A stretch of DNA of 24,060 nt from Rhodocyclaceae bacterium UBA1310 (GCA_002307175.1 DBTS01000024.1:5002-29061), one strand, 5' to 3'. Shown: positions 1-8,183, numbered from the stretch's first letter. The notes: generated by a model not told the origin, from the sequence alone. Numbers and translations are program-made.

Positions 1-520
1 CGCCAAGCTGCTCGGCCTGCCGTATCCCGGCGGGCCTATCCTCTCAAAGCTGGCAGGGCAGGGTACGCCGGGCGTGTTCAAGCTGCCGCGCCCGATGAAG
101 AATTCGGGCGATCTGATGTTCAGCTTCTCGGGGCTCAAGACGGCGGTGCTTACCGCCACCCGGAAGCCGGATTTCACGCCCGAGCAGGTGCCCGATCTGG
201 CGGCCGAGTTTCAGGAAGCCGTGGTCGAGGTGCTGTGTGCCAAGGCGCGCGCCGCGCTGGCGCAAACCGGCTTGGCGCAACTCGTGGTGGCGGGAGGGGT
301 GGGCGCCAACAGCCGCCTGCGCGAGCGTCTGCGCCGCGAAATCTCCCGGCGCGGTGGCAAGGTGTTCTTCCCGGAGCTTGAATATTGCTCCGATAACGGC
401 GCGATGATTGCCTTTGCCTGCGCCATGCGGGTCAAGACGGGCACTGCTGTGCCCAGCGAGGCCGGTGGTTTTACCATCCAGCCGCGCTGGCCTCTCGCGG
501 ATATCGGCGCTGCCGCTTAA
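1..520 (+). CDS. tsaD: tRNA N6-adenosine threonylcarbamoyltransferase TsaD (3' part only)
   Basis: This is the C-terminal half of TsaD, which transfers the threonylcarbamoyl group onto A37 of ANN-decoding tRNAs in the cytoplasm, working with TsaB and TsaE. The frame is open from base 2, so the gene begins outside the window. About 172 residues are visible, against roughly 340 in the family. Visible family motifs are the AKLLGLPYPGGP stretch at the edge, FSFSGLKTA, the nucleotide-binding VVAGGVGANSRLR segment, and CSDNGAMIAF, whose Asp belongs to the metal site. The stop TAA (518-520) shares bases with the stop of the convergent plsY. The neighbours plsY and folB occur next to tsaD in E. coli as well, which supports the call. 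Nothing looks broken in the visible part. Confidence 0.96.
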   Translation, partial: AKLLGLPYPGGPILSKLAGQGTPGVFKLPRPMKNSGDLMFSFSGLKTAVLTATRKPDFTPEQVPDLAAEFQEAVVEVLCAKARAALAQTGLAQLVVAGGVGANSRLRERLRREISRRGGKVFFPELEYCSDNGAMIAFACAMRVKTGTAVPSEAGGFTIQPRWPLADIGAAA

Positions 521-1146
521 CCTGCCTTGGAATCGTCGGGTTTCTTTTTCTGGCCGATGCGGCTTTCCTGGCCGGAGAGCAGGCGGACAATATTGGTCTT
601 GTGGCGCCAGATCAGCACGATCACCATACAAGTCACAGAAATCGTCCAGTTATCCGAGCCGGTGAGCCAGTGCGTCAGGGCCGGGGCTGAAACGGCAGCC
701 ACGACAGCGGCGGCTGAGGAGTAGCGGCTGATGACTGCCGTGGCGAGCCACACCAGTAGCACCAGGCCGCCGAGTGCTGGCGAGATGCCCAGCAGCACCC
801 CGGCGGCAGTGGCAACGCCCTTGCCGCCCTTGCCCTTGAGGAAGATAGAGAAGACGTGGCCGAGGAATACTGCCACGGCGATCATGCCCAGCCCCGCAGT
901 ATCCACACCCAGGCCCGGGCCGAAAGTGCTGCTCGCCCACACAACAATCCAGCCCTTGGCGGCATCGCCCAAAAGGGTCAGCGCGGCGGCCAGCTTGTTG
1001 CCCGAGCGCAGCACATTGGTGGCGCCAGGGTTGCCGGAGCCAAAGCTGCGAGGGTCGGCCAGGCCCATCATGCGGGTGACGACGACGGCAAAAGGAATCG
1101 AACCGATCAGGTAGGCTGCAAGCAGCAGAGGTAGAATCAAGGTCAT
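517..1146 (-). CDS. plsY: Glycerol-3-phosphate acyltransferase PlsY
   Basis: PlsY is the inner-membrane enzyme that acylates glycerol-3-phosphate with acyl-phosphate (made by PlsX), the first committed step of phospholipid synthesis. The protein has 209 residues, about the family length. It starts with a hydrophobic helix and shows several membrane segments. The family motifs are clear: GSGNPGATN at residues 36-44 and KGKGGKGVAT at about 104-113, which bind the substrate phosphate. The C-terminus is short, polar and lysine-rich. The start at 1146 places the first helix at the N-terminus, as expected. The gene is divergent from folB across fewer than 40 bp, so its promoter must lie in or overlap that short gap and the folB start. 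It converges on tsaD with a 3-base overlap. Confidence 0.96.
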   Translation of the reverse strand: MTLILPLLLAAYLIGSIPFAVVVTRMMGLADPRSFGSGNPGATNVLRSGNKLAAALTLLGDAAKGWIVVWASSTFGPGLGVDTAGLGMIAVAVFLGHVFSIFLKGKGGKGVATAAGVLLGISPALGGLVLLVWLATAVISRYSSAAAVVAAVSAPALTHWLTGSDNWTISVTCMVIVLIWRHKTNIVRLLSGQESRIGQKKKPDDSKAG

Positions 1147-1184
1147 TTCTTTTTCATTGTGGCCAGTTGGCCCAGCGTATACAC

Positions 1185-1580
1185 ATGGATTGCATCTTTA
1201 TTGAAGGCATGCTGGTCACCACCCGTGTGGGGATCTACCCGCGGGAACGGGTCGCCTCTCAGACGCTGGAGATCGACATGGCCTTCGGTTTGCTCGATGC
1301 GGCGGCAAGTCGCGATGATATCGCGGATACGATCAGTTATGACCAGGTCGCCGACAGGATACGGGTGGTGCTGGGCGAACGCCAGTTCAATCTGCTCGAA
1401 ACCCTGGGTGATTTCCTTGCCAAGCTGATGCTCGAAGAGTTCAGGGCGCCGTGGGTGCGTATCTCCATTGTCAAACCGGGGATTCTGCGCGATGTGCGGC
1501 GGGTGGGTGTCTATATCGAGCGCGGGCAGGACGGGGTTGAAATTCCGGCTGCGCGGAATTGCCTGCCAGGGTTTCGCTGA
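1185..1580 (+). CDS. folB: Dihydroneopterin aldolase FolB
   Basis: FolB cleaves 7,8-dihydroneopterin to 6-hydroxymethyl-7,8-dihydropterin and glycolaldehyde in folate synthesis. The 131-residue protein begins MDCIFIEGM, the typical FolB start, so the ATG at 1185 is preferred over an in-frame TTG at 1167 that would add six residues. Expected active-site residues can be placed: Glu21 in the GIYPRER segment, Tyr52 in ISYDQV, and Lys97 in SIVKPG. The C-terminus extends about ten residues beyond the E. coli protein and has no recognisable domain. No strong ribosome binding site is visible, so the exact start stays slightly uncertain. Downstream, a bidirectional terminator at 1629-1658 separates it from the convergent H-NS-like gene. 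Confidence 0.93.
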   Translation: MDCIFIEGMLVTTRVGIYPRERVASQTLEIDMAFGLLDAAASRDDIADTISYDQVADRIRVVLGERQFNLLETLGDFLAKLMLEEFRAPWVRISIVKPGILRDVRRVGVYIERGQDGVEIPAARNCLPGFR

Positions 1581-1628
1581 ATCTATGCGGTAAAGCGTGA
1601 CAGGTTTGGCAGTGCGTGAAGTGTGAAT

Positions 1629-1658
1629 AAAAAAGCGGCGGCAAGGCGTCGCTTTTTT
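1629..1658. terminator. Bidirectional rho-independent terminator between folB and the hns-like gene
   Basis: A 12-bp stem (1629-1640 with 1647-1658, one G-T pair) closes a 6-nt loop. It begins with six A and ends with six T, so it has a U-run in either direction and can end both folB (rightward) and the H-NS-like gene (leftward). Confidence 0.88.
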
Positions 1659-1699
1659 ATTTGCAGATCATGAACCGCATTCTTGGTGTTACAGGCCTT

Positions 1700-2077
1700 T
1701 TATTTGATCAGCAGCGCATCCAGACTTTTGCCGGCGCCGACGGCCTCTGCCACCCATAAAGGCTGACGGCCACGCCCGGTCCAGGTTTGCGCTGCATTGG
1801 CGGGGTTGCGGTATTTTGCCGGCACCTTGCCACGCGGCTTGCCGGCTGCACCGGCCTTCTTGGGCGCGCGGGGCGCTTTGGCGCTACCCCGGGCGGGTTT
1901 GCCGCCGAGCAGGTCGGAGATTGATACGCCGGCTTCGGCGGCGAGCTTTTTGACCTTTTTCAGCAACTCAGCCTTGTTGCTGCTTTCGCGGCGAACAAGT
2001 TCTGCTTTGACTGCAGCGGCTGCCTGCTGCAATTCCTTATCAGAGGCTTTGCTTAATTGGGATTTCGTCAGAAGCAT
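1700..2077 (-). CDS. H-NS family nucleoid-associated DNA-binding protein
   Basis: This small basic protein of 125 residues is an H-NS-type histone-like regulator that binds AT-rich DNA, bends or bridges it, and usually silences genes. Residues 1-50 form the N-terminal oligomerisation region, rich in Ala, Glu, Lys and Leu and predicted helical or coiled-coil. Residues 57-86 are a flexible Lys/Pro/Ala linker. Residues 87-110 are the conserved C-terminal DNA-binding domain, with KYRNP and the AT-hook-like TWTGRGRQP core. The start ATG at 2077 has a good upstream AAAGGAAAAT. The AT-rich stretch just upstream (about 2185-2260), with an inverted repeat, would suit autoregulation, which is inference. 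Several paralogues are common in betaproteobacteria, so no specific gene symbol is given. Confidence 0.92.
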   Translation of the reverse strand: MLLTKSQLSKASDKELQQAAAAVKAELVRRESSNKAELLKKVKKLAAEAGVSISDLLGGKPARGSAKAPRAPKKAGAAGKPRGKVPAKYRNPANAAQTWTGRGRQPLWVAEAVGAGKSLDALLIK

Positions 2078-2170
2078 GATTTTCCTTTATTTATTGTCCG
2101 GCCACCCGATGCATGTTTTCTGCCTCGTATTTCTCCGCCCAGGTTGATGCAGGGTACAGGAGAGATTCAG

Positions 2171-2190
2171 GTGCAGATACATATCTGTAC
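2171..2190. repeat. Inverted repeat upstream of the hns-like gene
   Basis: Two 9-base arms, GTGCAGATA and TATCTGTAC, flank a 2-base centre (one G-T pair). It lies about 95 bp upstream of the H-NS-like start, at the edge of an AT-rich patch running to about 2260. It looks like an operator or a small hairpin; its function is unknown. Confidence 0.5.
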
Positions 2191-2281
2191 TTTCATTCTG
2201 ACATCAATATATATCCTGGGCAAATATATACAAGGGGGTACGATGAAATTTCTGTTAAATGCACTTATCTGAACTGCATGC

Positions 2282-3184
2282 TCAGGCGCGCGGGTGGTGG
2301 GCCTGGTGGAGAATTTTCAGGCGCTCACGTGCTACATGGGTATAAATCTGGGTGGTGGAAATATCGGCGTGCCCCAGCAGTAGCTGCACTACGCGCAGAT
2401 CAGCGCCGTGGTTTAAAAGATGAGTGGCAAATGCGTGGCGCAGGGTGTGCGGGGAGATTCTGGCCGGATCAATTCCGGCCAGAGGGGCATAATGCTTGAT
2501 CGTGTTCCAGAACATCTGGCGGCTCATGGCGGAGCCAAAGCGGGTCAAAAAAACCGCATCACAGGGGTTTTTCAATAATACACTGCGGGCTTCATGGAGA
2601 TATTTCCTGATCCAGTCGAGTGCCCATTCTCCCAGGGGAACCAGCCGTTCCTTGGCGCCCTTGCCGGTAATTCGTACGAGTCCCTGGTTTAAATCCAGTT
2701 CGGAAATCTGCAGATTCACCAGTTCCGAAACGCGTAAGCCTGTGGCATACAGGGTTTCGATCATCGCCCGGTCACGCAGGCCAAAACAGGTGCTCACGTC
2801 TGGCGCGGCGAGGAGCGCTTCAACCTGGGCTTCGCTGAGCGTTTTCGGAAAGCGTTCCACGTTTCCAGGCATCCCCAGACCAAGCGTGGGGTCTTTTTCG
2901 ATTTTCTGGTTGAGAATCTGTAGCCGGTAAAAACGGCGTAGCGCAGATATTATCCGGCGCTGTGTGGCTGGCTTGCAGTGTCCGGCAAGATGCACCATGT
3001 AGCTGGCGAGTTCAGCCTGGGTGATTGAAATCAGCGCTTGAGGTGAATGCTGTTCGAGCCAGCTGGCAAAAATCTGCAAATCGCTGCGGTAGGATTCCAG
3101 CGTGTTTTTGGCAAGGCCATCCTGCAGCCATAGATCATCGATAAAAGCGTCGATCTCTGCCTGATTATTCGTTTTACTATCCAT
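2282..3184 (-). CDS. xerD: Site-specific tyrosine recombinase XerD
   Basis: XerD acts with XerC at the chromosomal dif site, activated by FtsK, to resolve chromosome dimers. The protein has 300 residues, matching the family (E. coli 298). The N-terminal SAM-like core-binding domain covers about residues 5-95 and the catalytic domain about 115-295. The full catalytic set is visible: Arg151 (ATGLRVSEL), Lys175 (GKGAKER), His246 and Arg249 (SPHTLRHAF), His272 (LLGHADIST) and the nucleophile Tyr281 (QIYTHV). The HQAHHPRA ending is characteristic of XerD rather than XerC. The ATG at 3184 is chosen because it gives the family N-terminus; the frame stays open further upstream into ogt. It lies 10 bp behind ogt and probably shares its transcript. 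Confidence 0.96.
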   Translation of the reverse strand: MDSKTNNQAEIDAFIDDLWLQDGLAKNTLESYRSDLQIFASWLEQHSPQALISITQAELASYMVHLAGHCKPATQRRIISALRRFYRLQILNQKIEKDPTLGLGMPGNVERFPKTLSEAQVEALLAAPDVSTCFGLRDRAMIETLYATGLRVSELVNLQISELDLNQGLVRITGKGAKERLVPLGEWALDWIRKYLHEARSVLLKNPCDAVFLTRFGSAMSRQMFWNTIKHYAPLAGIDPARISPHTLRHAFATHLLNHGADLRVVQLLLGHADISTTQIYTHVARERLKILHQAHHPRA

Positions 3185-3194
3185 ACGTGGGCAA

Positions 3195-3683
3195 CTAAAT
3201 GGCCTGTTCGTGCTGCAATAACCACAGTTTAGTTTCGAGCAGCCATCCGTTTTGGGCGTGGGCAAATCCACCCAGGCCGGATTTTGCGAGTACGCGGTGG
3301 CAGGGCGTGACGAGCGGGAAGGGATTGGCGCCGCAGGCCTGCCCGACAGCGCGGGCGGCTGAATCCAGATGAGATGCCAGTTCGCCGTAATGGCGGGTTT
3401 GCCCCGGGGGAATGGCCCGGATGGATTGCCAGACCCGCTGCTGAAACGCTGTGCCGCGCTGGGCCAGGGGCAGGTTGAAAACGTGTGCGGGGTTATCGCG
3501 GTAGGCGGCGATCTCGGCGATAAAACGCTGGATGAGCGGAGCCGAGGGCTTATCCAATTGCGTTTCTGGAGGGAGGAAGTGAATTTCCTGGATTTCCCCC
3601 TTCAAACTGATGCGCAGCCCCAGCACGCAAGTCGGCAGTCTGACGACTGCTGGCATGGGTGCCGGGGTGGCGGCTTGGCGCAT
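3195..3683 (-). CDS. ogt: Methylated-DNA--protein-cysteine methyltransferase (Ogt/MGMT)
   Basis: This suicide repair protein removes O6-alkyl groups from guanine (and O4-alkyl from thymine) onto its own cysteine. From the ATG at 3683 it has 162 residues. The C-terminal domain carries the helix RAVGQACGANP, with the arginine finger at about residue 111, and the active-site motif TPCHRV with acceptor Cys128. The N-terminal half is a short, poorly conserved alpha/beta domain. The frame extends far upstream into proA, but the start at 3683 lies only 4 bases after the proA stop and gives the usual length; a second ATG at 3656 is possible. There is no AraC-like Ada domain, so this is the Ogt type. 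It sits in a leftward proA-ogt-xerD run, suggesting co-transcription. Confidence 0.92.
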   Translation of the reverse strand: MRQAATPAPMPAVVRLPTCVLGLRISLKGEIQEIHFLPPETQLDKPSAPLIQRFIAEIAAYRDNPAHVFNLPLAQRGTAFQQRVWQSIRAIPPGQTRHYGELASHLDSAARAVGQACGANPFPLVTPCHRVLAKSGLGGFAHAQNGWLLETKLWLLQHEQAI

Positions 3684-3687
3684 CGGC

Positions 3688-4965
3688 TTACTTGCGAACT
3701 TCCCCGTTGCCGAAGACCACCCATTTCTGCGAGGTGAGGCCTTCGAGGCCCACGGGGCCGCGTGCATGGATCTTGTCGGTCGAGATGCCGACTTCGGCAC
3801 CCAGGCCATATTCAAAGCCATCGGCAAAGCGCGTGGAGGCGTTGATCATCACCGAGGCAGAGTCCACTTCGCGCAGGAAGCGCATGGCATGGCTGTGGTT
3901 TTCGGTGACGATGGCATCGGTGTGGTGCGAACTGAAGTCGTTGATATGGTTGATGGCTTCATCGACACCCGCAACGACCTTGATGGAGATGATAGGGGCG
4001 AGGTATTCCTCGCTCCAGTCGGTCTTTGCTGCGGGCTTCAGGTAAGGTATCAGGCTCGCATCGCGGGAAAGGATCGCGAGGGATTCCGCACAGCAGCGCA
4101 GCTCCACATCCTTGCCGGCGAGCATCTGGGCGATTGCCGGGAGCAGGGCTTCGGCCACGGGGCGGGAGACGAGCAGAGATTCGGTGGTGTTGCAGGTGCC
4201 GTAGCGCTGCGTCTTGCTGTTTTCGACGATGGGTAGAGCCTTGGCCGGGTCGGCGGTATCGTCAAGGAACACATGGCAGTTGCCATCCAGATGCTTGATC
4301 ACGGGCACGCGGGCATCGCGGCTGACGCGTTCGATGAGGCTCTTGCCGCCACGCGGCACGATCACATCGACAAATTCGGGCATGGTGATGAGGCAGCCCA
4401 CGGCTTCGCGGTCGGTGGTCTCCACCACCTGCACGCCGGCAGCCGGCAGGCCGGCGGCTTCGAGGCCTTCGCGCACACAGGCGGCGATGGCCTGGTTGCA
4501 GTGCAGGGCTTCACGGCCGCCACGCAGAATGGCGGCGTTGCCGCTCTTGATGCACAGCCCGGCGGCATCTGCCGTCACGTTCGGGCGGGCTTCGTAGATG
4601 ATGCCGATCACGCCCAGCGGCACACGCATGTGGCCCACCTGAATGCCCGAGGGGCGGCGGCGCATGTCGGTGATCTCGCCAACCGGGTCGGCCAGTGCAG
4701 CAATTTGCTCAAGCCCGGCGGCCATGGATTCGACGCCCTTGGCGCTGAGGGTGAGGCGGTCGATCATGGCGGGTTCCAGCCCGTCGGCGCGTGCCTGTTC
4801 CAGATCCCGCGCATTGGCGGCAAGGAGTTCCGGGGCGCGGTCGCGCAATTTTGCCGCGATGCTGACAAGGGCTGCGTTCTTGGCATGGGTCGAGGCCTTG
4901 GCCATTTCTCGTGAAGCGGCGCGGGCAGCCTTGCCCAGGGTCTGCATGTACTGTTGGATATCCAT
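3688..4965 (-). CDS. proA: Gamma-glutamyl phosphate reductase ProA
   Basis: ProA reduces gamma-glutamyl phosphate to glutamate-5-semialdehyde with NADPH, the second step of proline synthesis. From the ATG at 4965 it has 425 residues, close to the family's 415-425. The aldehyde-dehydrogenase-like fold is evident: EARPNVTADAAGL and KSGNAAILRGG (nucleotide-binding region, about 125-150), the PRGGKSL segment at about 204-210, and the catalytic cysteine Cys258 in the KTQRYGTCNT motif. The upstream in-frame ATG at 5028 would add 21 residues lacking family character, so 4965 is preferred. proB is not adjacent. The gene is divergent from an MFS exporter across about 144 bp, and is followed by ogt and xerD with tight spacing. 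Confidence 0.96.
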   Translation of the reverse strand: MDIQQYMQTLGKAARAASREMAKASTHAKNAALVSIAAKLRDRAPELLAANARDLEQARADGLEPAMIDRLTLSAKGVESMAAGLEQIAALADPVGEITDMRRRPSGIQVGHMRVPLGVIGIIYEARPNVTADAAGLCIKSGNAAILRGGREALHCNQAIAACVREGLEAAGLPAAGVQVVETTDREAVGCLITMPEFVDVIVPRGGKSLIERVSRDARVPVIKHLDGNCHVFLDDTADPAKALPIVENSKTQRYGTCNTTESLLVSRPVAEALLPAIAQMLAGKDVELRCCAESLAILSRDASLIPYLKPAAKTDWSEEYLAPIISIKVVAGVDEAINHINDFSSHHTDAIVTENHSHAMRFLREVDSASVMINASTRFADGFEYGLGAEVGISTDKIHARGPVGLEGLTSQKWVVFGNGEVRK

Positions 4966-5109
4966 GAGCTGCAAGTCTTCAAACAAAAAGCATGGTGCGG
5001 ATTTCAGATTAGAGCATTCCCGGTGCAATCACGAAAGTGCTTTGTGCGTTTGAACGGTAGTCGGTTCGTCTTGACCAGGCTGCGTGCGCTGCGCCACACT
5101 GCCCGGTTC

Positions 5110-6375
5110 ATGTCCGCTCATCTGCCCAAGCCCTCTGTTTCCTTGTGGCGCGACGCCGCTTTCCTGCGGTTGTTCATCGCCAATACGCTATCTGCCCTGG
5201 GATCTGCCGTCTCGCTGATGGCGCTGCCACTGACTGCTGTCGGGATGTTGCACGCCAACGCCAGCCAGATGGGGGTGCTGGCTGCCTGCGAACTGCTCCC
5301 CTTCATCACGGTCGGCCTGCCTGCCGGGGTGTGGATTGATCGGGCAAGCAAGAAACGCCTGACAGTGCTGTTCAATTTCGTGGCAGCTTTCGGGCTTGGC
5401 CTGGTGCCGCTGTGCTGGTTGCTGGGATGCCTGCAGATCGAGGTGCTGTACGCGGTGGGCTTTGTAGCCTCGACGTGTGAGGCCGTTGGTGGTTCGGCCT
5501 CACAGGTGCTGGTGACCTTGATGTTTGGCCGGGAGCGTCTGGTGGAAGCCAACAGCAAGCTGTCGGTGGCCGGCTCGGTGTCGCAGATCTGCGGGCCGGC
5601 ATTGGGGGCGCTGCTGGTGGCGGCTTTTGGTGCTCCGCTGGCTGTGACGGCGGATGCCCTGAGTTTCGTGGTTGCCGGTGTCCTGATTGGCCGGATTGCC
5701 GTGCAGGAGAAGGCGGGCACACGCTCGCGGGCTTCGATGCTTGTGCAGATCCGCGAGGGGCTGAAGCTGGTGTGGCATACCCCGATGCTGCGCGGGCTGA
5801 TCGTTGTGGTGGCCGTCTGGATCCTGCTCTCTGATTCTTTCAAGGCGCTCTATGTGCTGTATGCCTCGCGCAATCTGGGGTTAGGCGCGGCAGCCATCGG
5901 CCTGATCAACATGCTCGGGGCGCTGGGGGGGCTGCTCGGTGCGCCGCTGGCGGATCGCTTGTCGCAGCGGCATGGCATGCGTCTGACTTTGCTGGGCGGG
6001 GTGGCGCTGGCCGGGGTGGGATATCTGGCATATGCCCTGCCGCAGGCGGATTGGCCGCTTACCAGCCTGTGGGCGGGGCTCGCGTTGTTCGTCTACAACC
6101 TCGGCGGTACGGTGTATGTGGTGAATTACCTGAGCCTGCGCCTGGCTGTCACGCCAGACCTGATGCTCGGGCGGATGGTGACCTCGATGCGCTTTGCGAC
6201 AATCCTGCCCGGGCCTTTCGCCACGATAGCGATAGGCCATTCGGCGGATCGCTTCGGTCTGCCTCCGGTGTTTGCCGGGCTCGGCGTGGCCTGCATCAGC
6301 GTTGCGCTGCTGGGCGTGTTCTGCCTGCCGCGGCAATGGTCTGCGGCGGGTCCGCAGATCCGCACGCAGGCTTGA
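5110..6375 (+). CDS. MFS transporter, EntS/MFS_3-like exporter
   Basis: This is a 421-residue integral membrane protein of the major facilitator superfamily, of the MFS_3 type that includes the enterobactin exporter EntS and many uncharacterised drug or metabolite exporters. About 12 hydrophobic helices can be followed. The typical N-half segments are present: a helix with NTLSALGSAVSLMALPL, and the motif-A-like loop LPAGVWIDRASKKR between helices 2 and 3. The C-half repeats this as APLADRLSQRHGMRL. The ATG at 5110 (MSAHLPKP) is chosen because the first helix follows in the usual place; the open frame extends to 4954, overlapping proA. The substrate cannot be told from the sequence. Its stop abuts the stop of the convergent chemotaxis receptor within a palindromic TGATCA. 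Confidence 0.87.
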   Translation: MSAHLPKPSVSLWRDAAFLRLFIANTLSALGSAVSLMALPLTAVGMLHANASQMGVLAACELLPFITVGLPAGVWIDRASKKRLTVLFNFVAAFGLGLVPLCWLLGCLQIEVLYAVGFVASTCEAVGGSASQVLVTLMFGRERLVEANSKLSVAGSVSQICGPALGALLVAAFGAPLAVTADALSFVVAGVLIGRIAVQEKAGTRSRASMLVQIREGLKLVWHTPMLRGLIVVVAVWILLSDSFKALYVLYASRNLGLGAAAIGLINMLGALGGLLGAPLADRLSQRHGMRLTLLGGVALAGVGYLAYALPQADWPLTSLWAGLALFVYNLGGTVYVVNYLSLRLAVTPDLMLGRMVTSMRFATILPGPFATIAIGHSADRFGLPPVFAGLGVACISVALLGVFCLPRQWSAAGPQIRTQA

Positions 6376-7992
6376 TCAGATCCGGAAGTGCGAGAGCGCG
6401 GTGTTGATGTCGTGAGCCATGCTCTGCAGCGAGGCGACGGATTCCGAGGCGCCCCGTACCGAGCGATCAGATTCCTCCACCATGCGGGCAATGCGTTCAA
6501 CGTTGACGGCAATGTTGTTGCTGGCGTCGTTCTGTTCCGCCGTGGCATGGGCCACATCATGGATTTTTTCCAAGGTGGCTTCGGTGGTGATGCTGATCTC
6601 GTGCAAGGCCTGCGCGGCGGATTCTGCCAACGCTGCACCACGTGCCATCTGCGGCCCCACGGCCTGCATGCTTTCCACCACCACGGCAGTATCGGTCTGC
6701 ACTGCCTGGATCATGCTGTTGATTTCGTTGGTGGCCTTGCTGGTGCGTTCCGCCAGCTTGCGCACTTCATCCGCTACCACAGCGAAACCACGCCCCTGTT
6801 CGCCAGCGCGGGCGGCTTCAATGGCCGCGTTGAGTGCCAGCAGGTTGGTCTGTTCGGCAATTTCCTTGATCACATTCGCGATCCCGCTGATCTGGCGGGT
6901 GCGGTCAGCCAGTTCGGAAATCTGCTTCGAGGCGGTTTCGATCTGGCTGGAAACCTTGTGAATTTCCGTAGTGGTTTCGGTGATCTGGGCTTCACCATTC
7001 TTGGCAAGCTCTGCGGCCTTGCGCGAGTGCGTTTCGGTGTCGCGTGCGCTATCCGCAATCAGGCCCACGCTGACGGCCATTTCTTCCACTGAAGCTGCCG
7101 TGGCTGAGGTGGCTTCGGAGGAATGCAACGATGAGGTTGCAATCTGCTCCATGGTCGAGTTAATTTCCGTCGCTGCGAGCTTGAGCGATACGGATTGGCC
7201 GTGAATGTCCGAGATCAGGGTCTTGATGTTTCCCTGCATCTGCCCAAGTGCTGCCACGAGACTGCCGAGCGGGGCAGACTTGAGGTTCTGGGTGAGATCC
7301 CCCTTCGCCACCGCATTCACCATCGTGGCGGCGTAATCAGGCTCCCCGCCGAGCTGGCGATAGATCTGTTTGGCGAAGATGATCGAGAGTGTGACGGCAA
7401 TTGCGAGTACCACAAGCCCTACGATGCCGAGGGTGATGGCGTAGCTTCTGAATTTCGCGTCGATGTCATCCACAAAGAAGCCTGTGCCGATGGTCCAGCT
7501 CCAGGGCTCGAAGCGCGTGACACCATTGAGCTTCGGGTACTGGTCTCCGGACTTGTCGCCGGGTTTGGTGGTCTGGATCACTACATAGGCGTATTTGCCC
7601 TGCTGGGCGAGGGCTTCCCGATAGACCTCGGCAGAGGTTTTGCCACTCGCGTCTTTGGTGCCAGGGTCTACTGTGCCGACCCGTTTGGTGTTGGAGTGCG
7701 CCACCATCACGTTGTCGTCATTGCGCGCAAACAGGTAGTCATTCCCCGATTTGAGGCCCATCAGGGCTTCTGCAGTGCGGTTTTGGGCTTCCTGGCGAGT
7801 GATTTTGCCTGCCTGCTCCTGCTGATAGAAGGAATCTGCGAGCCCGGCGCTCAGGCGCAACAGTGTTTCGATCTGCCCCTGGCGTTCCGAATACAGGCTG
7901 TTGTGGAGACTGCTCAGCCCCAGCCCTCCAACAAGAAGGAGTCCAAGGATGGTGCAACTGATAATGATGCCAAGACGGGTGGACAGCTTCAT
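6376..7992 (-). CDS. Methyl-accepting chemotaxis protein with single-Cache sensor
   Basis: This transmembrane chemoreceptor has 538 residues. It has TM1 at about 7-27, a periplasmic single-Cache (sCache_2-like) ligand domain at about 33-182 with NDYLFARNDD and the hallmark PWSWTIGTGFFVDDID, TM2 at about 186-207, a HAMP domain at about 208-262, and a long cytoplasmic coiled coil. The signalling tip, at about 378-414, has the invariant QTNLLALNAAIEAARAGEQG core followed by VVADEVRKLAERT, which contacts CheA and CheW. There is no C-terminal pentapeptide for CheR tethering. Single-Cache receptors of this kind often sense small organic acids, but the ligand here is unknown. The start at 7992 has a good AAGAAAGAGG upstream. 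It appears monocistronic. No chemotaxis genes are nearby, so it is an orphan receptor. Confidence 0.94.
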   Translation of the reverse strand: MKLSTRLGIIISCTILGLLLVGGLGLSSLHNSLYSERQGQIETLLRLSAGLADSFYQQEQAGKITRQEAQNRTAEALMGLKSGNDYLFARNDDNVMVAHSNTKRVGTVDPGTKDASGKTSAEVYREALAQQGKYAYVVIQTTKPGDKSGDQYPKLNGVTRFEPWSWTIGTGFFVDDIDAKFRSYAITLGIVGLVVLAIAVTLSIIFAKQIYRQLGGEPDYAATMVNAVAKGDLTQNLKSAPLGSLVAALGQMQGNIKTLISDIHGQSVSLKLAATEINSTMEQIATSSLHSSEATSATAASVEEMAVSVGLIADSARDTETHSRKAAELAKNGEAQITETTTEIHKVSSQIETASKQISELADRTRQISGIANVIKEIAEQTNLLALNAAIEAARAGEQGRGFAVVADEVRKLAERTSKATNEINSMIQAVQTDTAVVVESMQAVGPQMARGAALAESAAQALHEISITTEATLEKIHDVAHATAEQNDASNNIAVNVERIARMVEESDRSVRGASESVASLQSMAHDINTALSHFRI

Positions 7993-8183
7993 TTAGTGCC
8001 TCTTTCTTCGATGGCCATGAACCTTGAAGGCGGTTCCAGGAGCTTATGGGCTTATCGGCACGGGTAGGCGTGGCTTGAGAGAGCCTGCTGTTGAAATATG
8101 TTACGGCGTGTATTCGTGCGAGCTGAGTGCCCGTGTGTGCGGTGAGTAACTGTGTTTTTGTGCAGTACTGGCGTGAACCGGGT

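Noticed and set aside
3610..4236. 208-residue open frame on the plus strand
   Set aside because: Antisense to proA and the start of ogt, with no recognisable domain.
6388..7092. 234-residue plus-strand frame opposite the chemoreceptor
   Set aside because: Shadow of the conserved signalling domain; no ribosome site or motif.
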